Below are positions 31,621-43,660 of a stretch of DNA of 64,000 nucleotides, piece by piece. This DNA comes from Isoetes taiwanensis. Its lineage: Eukaryota; Streptophyta; Lycopodiopsida; Isoetales; Isoetaceae. The stretch is from the NCBI GenBank assembly GCA_021234155.1, contig JAJEKV010000096.1, positions 3,283,678 to 3,347,677 of the forward strand, read 5' to 3'. How positions within the stretch are numbered: the stretch's first letter is position 1; each line of letters begins with the position of its first letter. Below the pieces are notes generated by a model. That model ran no database searches. It saw only the letters and a list, made by a program, of their open reading frames with translations, and was not told where the DNA came from. A program made the translations under genes and the position numbers.

Positions 31621-32303
31621 AGATAAGATAAGATAAGATAAGATGAATTTTTACGTCCACAGGAACCCAACTGGGTTATAGGACGGTACGTGCAAGGGCA
31701 ACATCCCATATAAAACCTGGGGACTAGGCCCCATCACCAAACACACTAACCAAATATTAAAAGACTACCAAGAAGAAGATAATGCTAATGCTAGTGCTAA
31801 TGTTGTGCTTCCAAAATTATCTAGACATAGCCAGTCCAAGGATTGGAAGGCCATTGGCCTAGAATAATTGCTGCGCCTCCCCTGTATACCGTCCATTACT
31901 TTTGTAGGCGGGCTGCCCTCACCTTGCAGAGCTCTTTCTTACGGTTACACAATTGAAGGGGGGAGTCCTCATGTACTGAGAAACTAGTCCCTCTGAGATG
32001 GTTTCCATGCTGAAGAACATGTAAGTGGCTAAGAGTGTCTTGAAACTGAATCAAAAGATGGTGAGGACGATCAGGTCTTGCCGCTCCCACCCTAGTAGCG
32101 GAGACAACTCCATCAACCTTCATATGCATGACATCAGTGAAAAAATGCAAAGCCGGATCCACATCAGAATGGGCATCAGCTTCTGCCTCTGCAACCCCTA
32201 TAATACACAAGTTCAGGCTCCTGGTAACAGAAGATACTGAGGCAGCCTGCTCCTGAGTGCTAGCTCGACACTGCGACTCCTGGTCCACTACCACCTCTAT
32301 CAA
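31621..32303 (-). mobile_element. truncated microsatellite-tailed non-LTR element with ORF1-like fragment
   Basis: On the minus strand an open frame 32303-31896 (135 codons) contains NLCIIGVAEAEADAHSD, RVGAARPDRPHHLLIQFQD and LRGTSFSVHEDSPLQLCNRK. That arrangement is typical of the RRM-like/C-terminal part of non-LTR retrotransposon ORF1 proteins. It is followed downstream (31646-31740) by a 3' end related to that of the element at 57560-57660, and a terminal (AGATA)n run on the plus strand (31621-31645). No RT lies between, so it is internally deleted or an ORF1-only derivative. Confidence 0.5.
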
Positions 32304-32655
32304 ATTAACTCAATATCCTAATAAGAATGCCTTAACCAATAGAACCAGTAAGCTAATGTGCTTATTTTTTCTATTGAATTTATGTTTCTTTTTTTAATAA
32401 TAGTCCATTCAATTGTTTTAGAGGTATGGTCTATGGTCTCAAGAATAGTAATTTATGCATCCATATCAAACCCCCCTGGAACCAAGTTATTCAATATCCT
32501 AATAAAATGCCTTAATCAATGCAACTAGCGAGGTAACATGCTTATTTTTTCTATTGAATCTATGTTTTTCTTTTTATAATAACAGATTCAATTGTTTCAG
32601 GGGTATGGTCTATGGTCTCAAGAATGGTGATTTATGCATCTATATCAAATCCCGT
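32300..32655 (+). repeat. tandem duplication of about 180 bp
   Basis: About 32303-32472 and about 32489-32655 share TCAATATCCTAATAA, TGCTTATTTTTTCTATTGAA and GGTATGGTCTATGGTCTCAA. The first bases of a third copy lie at 32848-32873. Confidence 0.8.
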
Positions 32656-32873
32656 TATTGTGCGTCAGATCCATCTATCCTATGCCCCATATTGTTTGTT
32701 GGGGATCTAGGTGCCTTTCGGGGGCGCCTCTCGTTTCAATTATGGTCATTTATGATTGGTGGCATTTAAGATTTTGAAATATGAAATACAGGTTCGCCAA
32801 GATTTTGAAATATGAAATAGGAGACTCGAATCTTTACCAAAATAAGTCAATATCCTAATAAGAATGCCTTAAT

Positions 32874-32942
32874 CGACCCCTTATCCAGAAGTTACGGGGC
32901 CATTTTGCCGAGTTCCTTCAACATGGTTCTCCCAAGCGCCTT
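32874..32942 (-). rRNA. fragment of organelle-type 23S rRNA gene
   Basis: The plus strand reads antisense to a conserved large-subunit rRNA stretch: GTTACGGGGCCATTTTGCCG, then AGTTCCTTCAACATGGTTCT. It is only about 70 bp, so not functional. It is probably a nuclear insertion of plastid or mitochondrial DNA. Confidence 0.55.
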
Positions 32943-34820
32943 ATTGAAAATTTTACCTAAATTGCTGATTTTATGTGTAACTCAAAGAAGCACTCAAAAA
33001 ATATATGTAGTTGAAAGTGGACACTCTTGGCCCTACCTAGTATGTGGTGATCTGACTTCTTAATCTAACATTCATTCCTTTTTTTGGGTTCAAATTCTCA
33101 AGCAAGCAATTCGAAAACTTCACTCAGACCACATTAAACTAGCCAAATTTTTCTCCGAACTGGCAAATAACACTTGTTATATCTATTCCAAGCATCTGGT
33201 AAGAGCTAAATGTTAGGACTAGTGCTCTTACCAGAGAACCCTAAACACAACCTTTTAAATCGTCCAAAAAAAGCCTCGTGAAGGATCTTTAAGAAAAAAA
33301 GAAAGAAATAGAAGCCACATGCCACCATTCTTTAACACACTATATGCAAATACCTTCAAAATAGAAGAGCTTCTGGTGCTTGACACACACAAATCTATAT
33401 ATTAAAGATAAACTAGAGACATAATAATCGTGTGTTTGGTGTTCTTTTTTTTTTTTTTTTTTTGGGAGGAGGGCAAAGAAGATGGAATAGGATACTGTTG
33501 AAATTGAGGAAGTCTGATACTAAAATCTCCATATATAGCAGACTTCAAGAAGATCAAATGGTTTAAAATGCATGTGACGAATGCATACATGTAAGCACCC
33601 TTGCTAAGAATGGCTATCTGGCTGCAACATACACAATAAATGGTAGAACCTTTTTTTAGATTAAGTTCTTTGTATTCTTTCGCTTTATAATTTTGATAAA
33701 TGGTGATGTTTTATGTCTTTATAATCGACCATTCTCAATTGGCAACTAAAACGTAAAAAAGGCAAAACTATCTTTGCTTACTGCAGGTCATTAACTTTCT
33801 TAGTATTAGTGAGTTAGGAGCAATCTTCTTATCCATTAAGCCTATTAGGTATATGATCTTATTTGCTTGTGAGATAATAAAGTCGAATTCAAGCAACATT
33901 GAATTCTCAAGCTGGATGGGACTAACTATGAGCTGTGAGTAGGGGAGGAACTATATATAAAGTATACAAGGCCAAGTTGCCACAAAGAAACTTTTGAAAG
34001 CACCATAGATATGAAGACATTGATTAAGACTACGAAATTGACATGGGGAAGCCCTATGCATATTATTGAAAAAGATCGTGTTCAAGTTCAATGTATCCAA
34101 TAATCAACTTGGGGTAGTCCTTCTTTTCTACCTTAAAATAGAGAGAAAAAAAAGGAATATTTCTTCTTTCTATTTTCCTTATTTAGTTGCAATTTCTAAT
34201 GTCTTGTTTTATGGACAGTCTTCTCCATGTCTCATAAAAACTACAGAAAAAGGGCTAGAATAAAGAGTACAGTATGTTCAACTGGAGGCATGGGTAGCTT
34301 TACATAGAAAAATTTCAGAAGGAACTTTTGTATATAGCTTTAGCATCGAGTTGAGGAGAAATTTGATCTGGCCCATCAGCACACCAGTGTGAAAATTATG
34401 TTTCATTTTTATATCTTAAAATTTGTATTCATATATTAAATATAACTACTTCTAGAGAACATGATAAAAAACAATGTTTAAATTCTGTTTTTACAAATTA
34501 CAAAAAGAGGGCTCTAGAAAGCACCCCATCAATGCCAAGTATCACCGACAGAAATGACGTCTTTAGCTCCCACCTCCATTCCTAGACCCACATACACGTG
34601 CTAAAAGTATAGAGAAACTGTGTGGGCTTAAGTCTCTAGGCATTGTTGTAGTTGTTTAGTTCAATTTTGCATATCAAAGCAAAAAATGATGGAAATAATT
34701 ATGCGAATCAAAATGATTTATGGGTGTAAAGCAAACAAGATCTGAGAGATAAGTTGCGTAAGTCAGGTATTCATCGTGGATTCTAGAGTGTGATTTGGAT
34801 TATTTGTGATAGATAGAATA
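32943..34820. other. intergenic, no gene recognised
   Basis: AT-rich. Contains a T-rich run at 33446-33463. Short ORFs are unsupported. Confidence 0.5.
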
Positions 34821-34821
34821 G

Positions 34822-34920
34822 TGTAGAGTAGAATAGAATAGAATAGAATAGAATAGAATAGAATAGAATAGAATAGAATAGAATAGAATATGTTTTTAAC
34901 ATCCACAACGGGCTAGTACA
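34822..34920 (-). mobile_element. 3' end of microsatellite-tailed non-LTR element
   Basis: (AATAG)n at about 34825-34889 is followed by TGTTTTTAACATCCACAACGGGCTAG. This is a degenerate form of the sequence adjoining the tails at 35183, 31646 and 57640. Confidence 0.5.
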
Positions 34921-35182
34921 ACCATTACTCAAAGTTTTTTAGTTTTCTGCGAAGTTGTTGATAATGCGTAAGTATGATGATACTGCAGTCTCCCATCCCC
35001 ATATATATAGGTGGCACTCAGTTCAAGACATGAAATCAAAGCAAGGAGAGACAAAAACAAAAGGAAGCCATAAGTGTGATCCAGACACATGAGACCCTAG
35101 AAAAATAAAGTAAGGAGAGATAACATAATCAACTGCATGAAGGTTACAAGTATAATTTAACAAGAAAGAGAGGAGGCGTCCA

Positions 35183-35320
35183 TAGAATAGAATAGAATTG
35201 TTTTTATCGTCCACGGAGACCAATCGGCCTATGGGACCCAATACAAAAAGCGCAGCAGTCACATTACTGCCCGGATTAAAAAACCCCCGCCCCGAAGGGT
35301 TTTCGAGGGAAAAACCGTGG
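35183..35320 (-). mobile_element. 3' end of microsatellite-tailed non-LTR element
   Basis: Plus strand AATAGAATAGAATTG, then TTTTTATCGTCCACGGAGAC and CAATCGGCCTATGGGACCCA, then TGCCCGGATTAAAAA. The reverse complement of 57560-57660 has the same blocks in the same order, so this is a 5'-truncated relative inserted in the minus orientation. Confidence 0.7.
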
Positions 35321-36600
35321 CAGCAATAAGACTGCTGACATCAATTAAATGGTTGACATGATAAATATCATTGTTGGCTGCCCAAAAATTCTCACACTAG
35401 GAATCTATAATGGCTTTTCCAAATAGCATTCAATCTAGTTCCAACACTATAAACTAATTATATGGAGGTGCTCCATCTCGCAATTGAGTTTCTGATACAT
35501 AACAAAAACTAAGGTCAAGGGACCCTTCTAGCCCCATAGCTTGCTATAAAATTTACCCATAACGGTACTTCCTACCGAAGGATACCATGGTGCCAGTAAA
35601 TAGATGGCAATTAGGTAAAATCTATCCAATCTTCAAGACATGTCTCCATCAGATCCAACCCAACCTCGTATACAATTTGATTTAAAGGTATCATTTTATC
35701 TTTCCAATGTCACATTTTCCATTCTCTCATGGTATTTTTGAGACCAATGCTTTGTCCTTCACTAATCCTGACTTTAGAAAGCAAGCTCATTCACAACTCT
35801 GCAATAACGCTAGTCCTTGCCATACCAATTATGTGATTCGAGAGCACTTAATGTCACCATAATAGTTTTTTATGCGGTGCCCAATTCTTGAAGGGATAAA
35901 ATCCCTAAGGTTTAGGATGTATTTGCCTTAAAATTTTGTATTTGAAATTCTTTTGGATGGAAAAGATTTTGAATATGTTAAGTTTTAGGGTAAGCATTTT
36001 TTGCTATGCTGTGTATCTTTTTGGAGCACTCTATTTTTGGGAGCTAATTTGAATGGAATTATATGTTTGTATGGTTCTTGAATCATGCAGCTACTTGATT
36101 CTTACTATTTCAGTATAGTCGTATCCTTTTGAATTGTTGCTTCTGTGTCTTACTTGTGTTGTACGCTTGAAATAACCGGTTTACTTACCCGCTTGCTGGT
36201 CCTTTAGAATTTTGGAGACCTAGAAAATTCCAGTTCCCCTTGTAAAGGTTGTCTTTCATGCTCCAGGTTCACTACAATGCTACATCTTCTCATGCTTGAA
36301 GCCCTTCCTCTCACGGTATTGCTAATGAACTGTTACAAACAAAAGTTAGCAAGTATAGAAAAGAATCAAACATCTAAAATTTTAACACAAAAAATTAAAA
36401 GCCTTCTCAATCCAACCAGAGAAATCTTTATTATAGGTGTTTTTAGTGTGTGCAAAGGGTTTTCCTTGCTTGGCTAGATTGTACGTATTACTATTGTTTT
36501 GCTTTACCTTACACTTGTGTTGGGCCCCATAGACCAATATGTTTATGGAACCCAACACAAGAAACAACACAAGAAGCCATTACTTTACAACTAAAGGAAG
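35321..36600. other. intergenic, no gene recognised
   Basis: AT-rich, without coding or repeat structure that I can support. Confidence 0.5.
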
Positions 36601-36619
36601 TTGTAACAACGTTCCAACT

Positions 36620-36891
36620 GTAGTTTCTTGTTAGGACCTTTTAATTCCTTGCTTTGGAATTATGTTATGGTGGGCACATTTGTTTGCCACATTTTGTAGT
36701 TTATTGTTAGGACCTTTTAATTCCTTGCCTTTATGTTATTTTGGGCACATTTTGCCTGCCACATTTTATATGGAAGAAAAACTTATTACGACGATCAATA
36801 AACAGTGTTGCTCTAGTGGATATCTTCTCCACTGGGTTTTGAGTCCCCCATGTACTCTTTGTATTCTTTTGAGTAATAAAGGTCCACGTTC

Positions 36892-36923
<32 letters not shown>
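36620..36923 (+). repeat. tandem 85-bp duplication ending in poly(A)
   Basis: TAGGACCTTTTAATTCCTTG begins two successive copies (about 36632 and 36709). The segment ends AGTAATAAAGG... and a 25-base A run (36897-36923), like a retroposon 3' end. A related sequence is at 42425-42485. Confidence 0.55.
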
Positions 36924-36924
<1 letters not shown>

Positions 36925-39336
36925 GGCCTGAACTAGTAAAAACTAGACCAGACATCTGCCTCGGTCAATCCCTTGGCAGTATTATCCTCCCATTACTAGA
37001 ATGAGCCTTTCTAGCATGGTACCTCATGTCCCATCCACATCAAAGAAACATTAGTCAGCATAAGCCATAAACTTTCTCACGATTTTTACTTTTGAAGCAT
37101 GTTACATTTTAAATCCCTGGAATGTTAAATCAATTGCTAAATAAGCCATTATAATGCACAATATGCCTTTAGAATTTGAAGCCATAGTATTATTATAGTG
37201 TATGAAAGTATTTATTACATAAGTGTATAATGCGTGCATCCAGCCTTTCTCATTCAGCCTTTCTCATTTAAATGCACAGCCATGTTAATGCACAGCCATG
37301 TTCATGTTATTAAAAACAACATTTTCAATTAATGCCTGCTTCATATTTGGCTCCCAACCATTAAGCAGTCTTGTCTACAAATTTATAAAGCTTACCACAA
37401 GCTGTAGAATGTAGCACACTATCATTCAGTGCACTTAAAATAATTTAAGACTTATCCATATTTGCAGAAAGACTTCAAGTAGCAAATATCTGGCCTGTTT
37501 CTCTTCAAGTTCTCCATATTCCTTCCAGCCGAAAAAAACTTTTGAAAGCATAAGCTACAATGAGAAGAGAGTCCCGTACCTGCAGCCAATCAATACACAA
37601 ATTAGCATGATAATGGTAATTGTGCAAGGGCCAAAAGGTATATTGGGACTCTCAATTTATCACTGATCACCCATTGTGCCTTTTGCCCTCAGTTAATTTA
37701 AGCATGAAAGGATATGAATTTAGTAATTTATGCCTATGGCATTATCAGTTCACAAGAAATGAGCTTTAACTTGCTCAATCCCTCTAAGTATTCAAAAACA
37801 AGGCTCCTGCCATTGTTTAACAATAGAATCAGAACTACAATATATGCTACAAAAATACGTTTTGATCCTAATTTTCACTTGGAAAATTACATTGCAGTCA
37901 GTATTTAATTAGCATGTTCAATAGATCAACCAATTTCTAGAAGTAGTCTTGCCAATATAGATCTACATAATCTATAACAAACATCCTATTAGGATGCAAT
38001 ACATTATATTTAACCTGCAGTATATGTTCGATCACCTAGATCTAAGTATCCAGATAACATTTGTTAAAAAAAGGAGAGCTTCTAATAGCACATATTTAAT
38101 AAGCTGTAATAGAACCTGGTTCCAGTTTGAGTCGAAATCCATAGCTCCATTATCCTGATTTATTTGGATGCCTTTTGCAGAGTAGAACAAAGTTCAATGC
38201 ATAATCATCAATCTGAAATCTTCCAGAAGAAAGAACATGATGAAAAATATTTTGCTTCTGTCCACAGCTTGAACTTGAGCAAAATTGATGAAGCTTTTCA
38301 ATCCAGGTCTGATCCCTGCCTATTAATCCATGAAATTCATCATTCCGGATTCTCAATGCCTTCGGTTGCTCAGTTAACCTTGATGATGAAACTGTTAACC
38401 TGAGCAATCGGTTGCAAATAATCACCCTCATCTTGGGTTATACGGATGCCATTTGCGGAGCATAAGTGGATTCAGAGGCACTGTCATCTAAAGCATCTAC
38501 TATGGTACCATTTGCCCTAAGAGTTCAAGAACAAACAGTGCAAAAACGTAGCTTGATAAAGATAACGTAGCTTCAACCAGAAGATAGCTGAAGAAACCTG
38601 CTTTGATAATTCTTTGTATCGTTTGTCTTCCAGGCAAAACATCTTTGTAGCCGAACTTGGGCATCTGTCTGAGCGCTAAGGTACAGCTTGAATCCACTTT
38701 GATAACGCAGTGTAGAAACAGAGCAAAAATAAAGCCGAAGCTTATAAATCTAGGCTGGCCGCTGCTGATTAGGGCAATTTCGGGCATGCATCTATCTGAA
38801 TGCTAAGGTAAAACAAGGTAAAACGTCAATCCACATTGATAATGCAGTGCAAAGATAAGTGGAAATAGGGCCGGAGCTTCCAAGCCATCCACTGCACATT
38901 AGGTCAATGGCATTTTTTTTGGGGTATTAGGTTTCGACATTTTTGGAAAACCTAAGGTTAGGTTTAGATGCAAGCTGCCTTGTATTTTTGTATACGTAAC
39001 CAAGTAACCAACAAGTAACCAACTGTGGTAAATATGTTTGCTGGCTAAACTGCATGGTACCTTATGTGCCAGCCCAAGTCCAACCACCATTCTTCCTTGT
39101 GCACACTTCTTAAAGCAATAGTCATACCATTGCCCCAAGTAATTCAGGATACATATTTGTGTACTAAATATCCACCATGCTTAATTAAAGTAGAAGGCCT
39201 TCTAGTCAAGGTATACTCCCCTTAAGGCCATATTTGCACAATTGCCCCAAGAGCATCATTTTAGACATCCCAGTTTTCCAGAAGCTTCCCAAGGCTAGGG
39301 GAGATGGAGCATGCTTACGCATAATAATCATAATAA
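36924..39336. repeat. 2.4-kb direct repeat, copy 1
   Basis: Matches 40021-42388 from CGGCCTGAACTAGTAAAAAC to CATAATAATCATAA. No coding frame is conserved between the copies. Both copies sit right after A-rich runs. It could be a segmental duplication or a pair of long LTRs with a tiny interior, but TG...CA ends and primer sites were not seen. Confidence 0.85.
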
Positions 39337-40020
39337 AAAAAACCCTACCACCTACCGTGGGATATGGGCATAACACCAAGTTAGTTAACTGTAGACATGG
39401 GGATGGCTAACCCCCACTACCACAGTAGGGGTTATGCCATATCCCATATTAGCCTACATAATTGGAATGAAAACATATTTTCAAGCTAGTTTTATCATAC
39501 CTTATTGAATGTTTCGCATTTTCAACACCACTGTGTTGTCATATGTTGATCTGTATATTTGCAGTAGATCTCATTAGACATCCATGCTATTGGAAATCCA
39601 TGATTCCAAAAAAGTGGATAGTGTATGACCAACTGGTAGTGCATCCAACTGGCATTGGAACTATGTCCGGCCTAGTGGCCAAACATTTTCCTAGTCATTT
39701 ATATTGTCCACCCAACTGGAATGGAACATGTGTCAAGCCTAGTGGCATAACACTTTCTTTTATATATTTTCTTTTTGTGCAACAGCCCTGCATTTAGCCA
39801 AGTATATGAAGTAGCAAGTCAGTTGCATTTAGCCAATTAAATAAAGAAGTCAATTGTATCCGAGCAATCCAGCATATTTCTTTAAGCAGAATGATTTAAT
39901 GTTTCAATATTTTCGCTCCTAGTTAGTATTCTAGGAAAACATACCTTGCTCATGACAAACGTCCATGGGGCATGCGGCAACACTGGATGTACCAATGAGA
40001 AGAAGTTCCTAAAAAAAACC
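39337..40020. other. spacer between the 2.4-kb repeats
   Basis: Contains an inverted repeat at 39357-39447 and an approximate 75-bp tandem duplication at about 39635-39765 (CATCCAACTGGCATTGGAAC / CACCCAACTGGAATGGAACA). No gene. Confidence 0.6.
39357..39447. repeat. small inverted repeat
   Basis: GTGGGATATGGGCATAACACC-type left arm (39357-39377) pairs with GGGGTTATGCCATATCCCAT (39427-39446), with about a 50-bp loop. Confidence 0.75.
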
Positions 40021-42388
40021 CGGCCTGAACTAGTAAAAACTAGACCAGACATCTGCCTCGGTCAATCCCTTGGCAGTATTATCCTCCCATTACTAGAATG
40101 AGCCTTTCTAGCATGGTACCTCATGTCCCATCCACATAAAAGAAACATTAGTCAGCATAAGCCATAAACTTTCTCACGATTTTTACTTTTGAAGCATGTT
40201 ACATTTTAAATCCCTGGAATGTTAAATCAATTGCTAAATAAGCCATTATAATGCACAATATGCCTTTAGAATTTGAAGCCATAGTATTATTATAGTGTAT
40301 GAAAGTATTTATTACATAAGTGTATAATGCGTGCATCCAGCCTTTCTCATTTAAATGCACAGCCATGTTCATGTTATTAAAAACAACATTCTCAATTAAT
40401 GCCTGCTTCATATTTGGCTCCCAACCATCAAGCAGTCTTGTCTACAAATTTATAAAGCTTACCACAAGCTGTAGAATGTAGCACACTATCATTCAGTGTA
40501 CTTAAAATAATTTAAGACTTATCCATATTTGCAGAAAGACTTCAAGTAGCAAATATCTGGCCTGTTTCTCTTCAAGTTCTCCATATTCCTTCCAGCCGAA
40601 AAAAACTTTTGAAAGCATAAGCTACAATGAGAAGAGAGTCCCGTACCTGCAGCCAATCAATACACAAATTAGCATGATAATGGTAATTGTGCAAGGGCCA
40701 AAAGGTACATTGGGACTCTCAGTTTATCACTGATCACCCATTGTGCCTTTTGCCCTCAGTTAATTTAAGCATGAAAGGATATGAATTTAGTAATTTATGC
40801 CTATGGCATTATCAGTTCACAAGAAATGAGCTTTAACTTGCTCAATCCCTCTAAGTATTCAAAAAACAAGGCTCCCCGCCATTGTTTAACAATAGAATCG
40901 AGAACTACAATATATGCTACAAAAATATGTTTTGATCCTAATTTTCACTTGGAAAATTACATTGCAATCAAGATTTAATTAGCATGTTCAATAGATCAAC
41001 CAATTTCTAGAAGTAGTCTTGCCAATATAGATCTACATAATCTATAACAAACATCCTATTAGGATGCAATACATTATATTTAACCCGCAGATATGTTCGA
41101 TCACCTAGATCTAAGTATCCGATAACATTTGTTAAAAAAAGGAGAGCTTCTAATAGCACATATTTAATAAGTCGTAATAGAACCCGGTTCCAGTTTGAGT
41201 CGAAATCCATAGCTCCATTATCCCCGATTTATTTGGATGCCTTTTGCAGAGTAGAACAAAGTTCAATGCATAATCATCAATCCGAAATCTTCCGTAAGAA
41301 AGAACATGATGAAAAATATTTTGCTTCGTCCACGCCTTGAACTTGAGCAAAATTGATGAAGCTTTTCAATCCAGTCCGATCCCCGCCTATTAATCCATGA
41401 AATTCATCATTCCGGATTTCAATGCCTTCGCTTGCTCGGTTAACCTTGATGATGAAACTATTAACCTGAGAAGCAATCGGTTGCAAATAATCACCCTCAT
41501 CTTGGGTTATACGGATGCCATTTATGAGCATAAGTGGATTCGAGGCACCGCTATCTAAAGCATCTACTATGGTACCATTTGCCCTAAGAGTTCAAGAACA
41601 AACAAAGGCAAAAACGTAGCTTGATAAAGATAACGTAGCTTCAACCGTAAGATAGCCAAGAAACCCGCTTTGATAATTCTTTGTATCGCTTGTCTTCCGT
41701 GCAAAACATCTTTGTAGCCGAAGCTTGGGCATCCGTCTCGGCGCTTAAGGTACGCCTTTTGAATCCACTTTGATAACGCAGTTGTAGAAAAGCAGAGCAA
41801 AAATAAAGCCGGCTTATAAATCTAGGGTTGGCGGCTTGCGATTAGGGCAATTTCGGGCATCCATCTATCCGAATGCTAAGGTAAAACAAGGTAAAACGTC
41901 AATCCACATTGATAATGCAGTGCAAAGATAAGTGGAAATAGGGCCGGAGCTTCCAAGCCATCCACTGCACATTAGGTCAATGGCATTTTTTTTGGGGTAT
42001 TAAGGTTAGGTTTAGATGCAAGCTGCCTTGTATTTTTGTATACGTAACCAAGTAACCAACAAGTAACCAACTGTGGTAAATATGTTTGCTGGCTAAACTG
42101 CATGGTACCTTATGTGCCAGCCCAAGTCCAACCACCATTCTTCCTTGTGCACACTTCTTAAAGCAATAGTCATACCATTGCCCCAAGTAATTTAGGATAC
42201 ATATTTGTGTACTAAATATCCACCATGCTTAATTAAAGTAGAAGGCCTTCTAGTCAAGGTATACTCCCCTTAAGGCCATATTTGCACAATTGCCCCAAGA
42301 GCATCATTTTAGACATCCCAGTTTTCCAGAACCTTCCCAAGGCTTAGGGGAGATGGAGCATGCTTACGCATAATAATCATAAAAAAAA
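40021..42388. repeat. 2.4-kb direct repeat, copy 2
   Basis: Near-identical to 36924-39336 at its ends. Between about 40860 and 41860 it carries many differences, almost all at CAG or CTG in copy 1 (for example CTCCTGCC becomes CTCCCCGCC, and TTCCAGGC becomes TTCCGTGC). Confidence 0.85.
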
Positions 42389-42744
42389 TAAAAAAATAAA
42401 TAAATAAATAAATAAAATCAACTCTAGTTTATTGTCTAATTCCTTGCTTTGGAGTTATGCTCCACCGCATTTTGTATCGAAGAAAAAAATTTGTAAATTT
42501 TATTTGGTGTTTTATGGAATTTATGCTATATTTAATGTTTTTCATATTATCCATGAGTTTTATGACTTTTTATTTTTTTCTCGAACCAAAAAATAACATC
42601 TTTCATTACGTTTGCAAATGCTTTTTACAAATTTTTTGTTTGGAAAAAAAGGTTTTAATCAAAAATAAGATTTTTATAAGAGTTTTTTTTTTTGGTAATT
42701 AGACCATTGTATGTAATATCTAAGTCACTAAAAATACATAAAGA

Positions 42745-43050
42745 CGAGAAGCACTAGAGAGAGAATGTCGTTCCTACGAGTATAACTTGAGCTACAGGGG
42801 TCAAATTCAGATGATCTTCTTTAGAAAGTTTACGTAGACAGCTTTATATTGCCATATGATTAGACCTAGATCTATCAAGATAGATACCTGCTTTTTCTAC
42901 TTTTCAATCCGGATACCATTTTGCACTCCCTGCGTAAGGAGTGAACATTTTAATAAGTACTCATATGCAATTCAGTATGTTAACTTGTTTTTTCTTACTA
43001 ATAAATAAATTATATAGCTTAATATTTTATTTAGTCAACAACAGCTCCAT
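42745..43050 (-). repeat. dispersed repeat, copy 3
   Basis: The reverse complement joins the sequences seen separately at 11458-11710 and 26350-26445, so this is the most complete copy of that repeat here. It ends about 215 bp left of the DNA transposon. Confidence 0.65.
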
Positions 43051-43266
43051 GCCATAACCATACTCCAGAAGCCTCCATAAGCTTCTCTAGGCTGCTTTGA
43101 CATGCATCTTCTTACTATCCGACTAAGAGATTAACTTGTCTCACATTACCTCCACGGTTGTTTCTTAGCAGTGCAATTCCATATCATAGTTTATTTTAGC
43201 ATCTTAACTATTCTATTTTATTCTTAAATCTAATCACCAAAGGTACATATATGTATGTTTATATTA

Positions 43267-43280
43267 GTGGTATACAAAAA
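43267..43280 (+). repeat. left terminal inverted repeat
   Basis: GTGGTATACAAAAA, preceded by TA. After three extra A bases the match to the right end continues for CG. Confidence 0.75.
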
Positions 43281-43660
43281 AAACGAAATTTTAGCACGTC
43301 TTCAGCACTTTTTTTTAGTGTTTTTTTTATGTCGCGGGCGAAAAAAAATGAAGGGTGACGTGCAACTTGAAGGGTTCATGATGGGCTATGAAGTCGGGAT
43401 GACAGATAATGAAGTGCTGGGGGCGAAAAGGCCGTACAGAGTCCGTCATGCCAATTATCAAAGGAATCACTATGATCCTGCCGTCATCATATAATTCAGC
43501 CCACAATCCGAGAATCCATTAAGTAGACCAGCCGATTAATCTCAAATACGACCCCTTTTGGTGTATTGCTGCAAAAACTATTATCTCTATTCGTCTTCCG
43601 CCAAACGCTATTTCATCTTCTCAGTATACCCGATTTCTTAATTTAATTTGTTTGTAGGCC

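Noticed and set aside
36924-42388. LTR retrotransposon with 2.4-kb LTRs
   Set aside because: No TG...CA ends, primer-binding site, polypurine tract or coding interior was seen, and the interior is only 0.7 kb. Left as a direct duplication.
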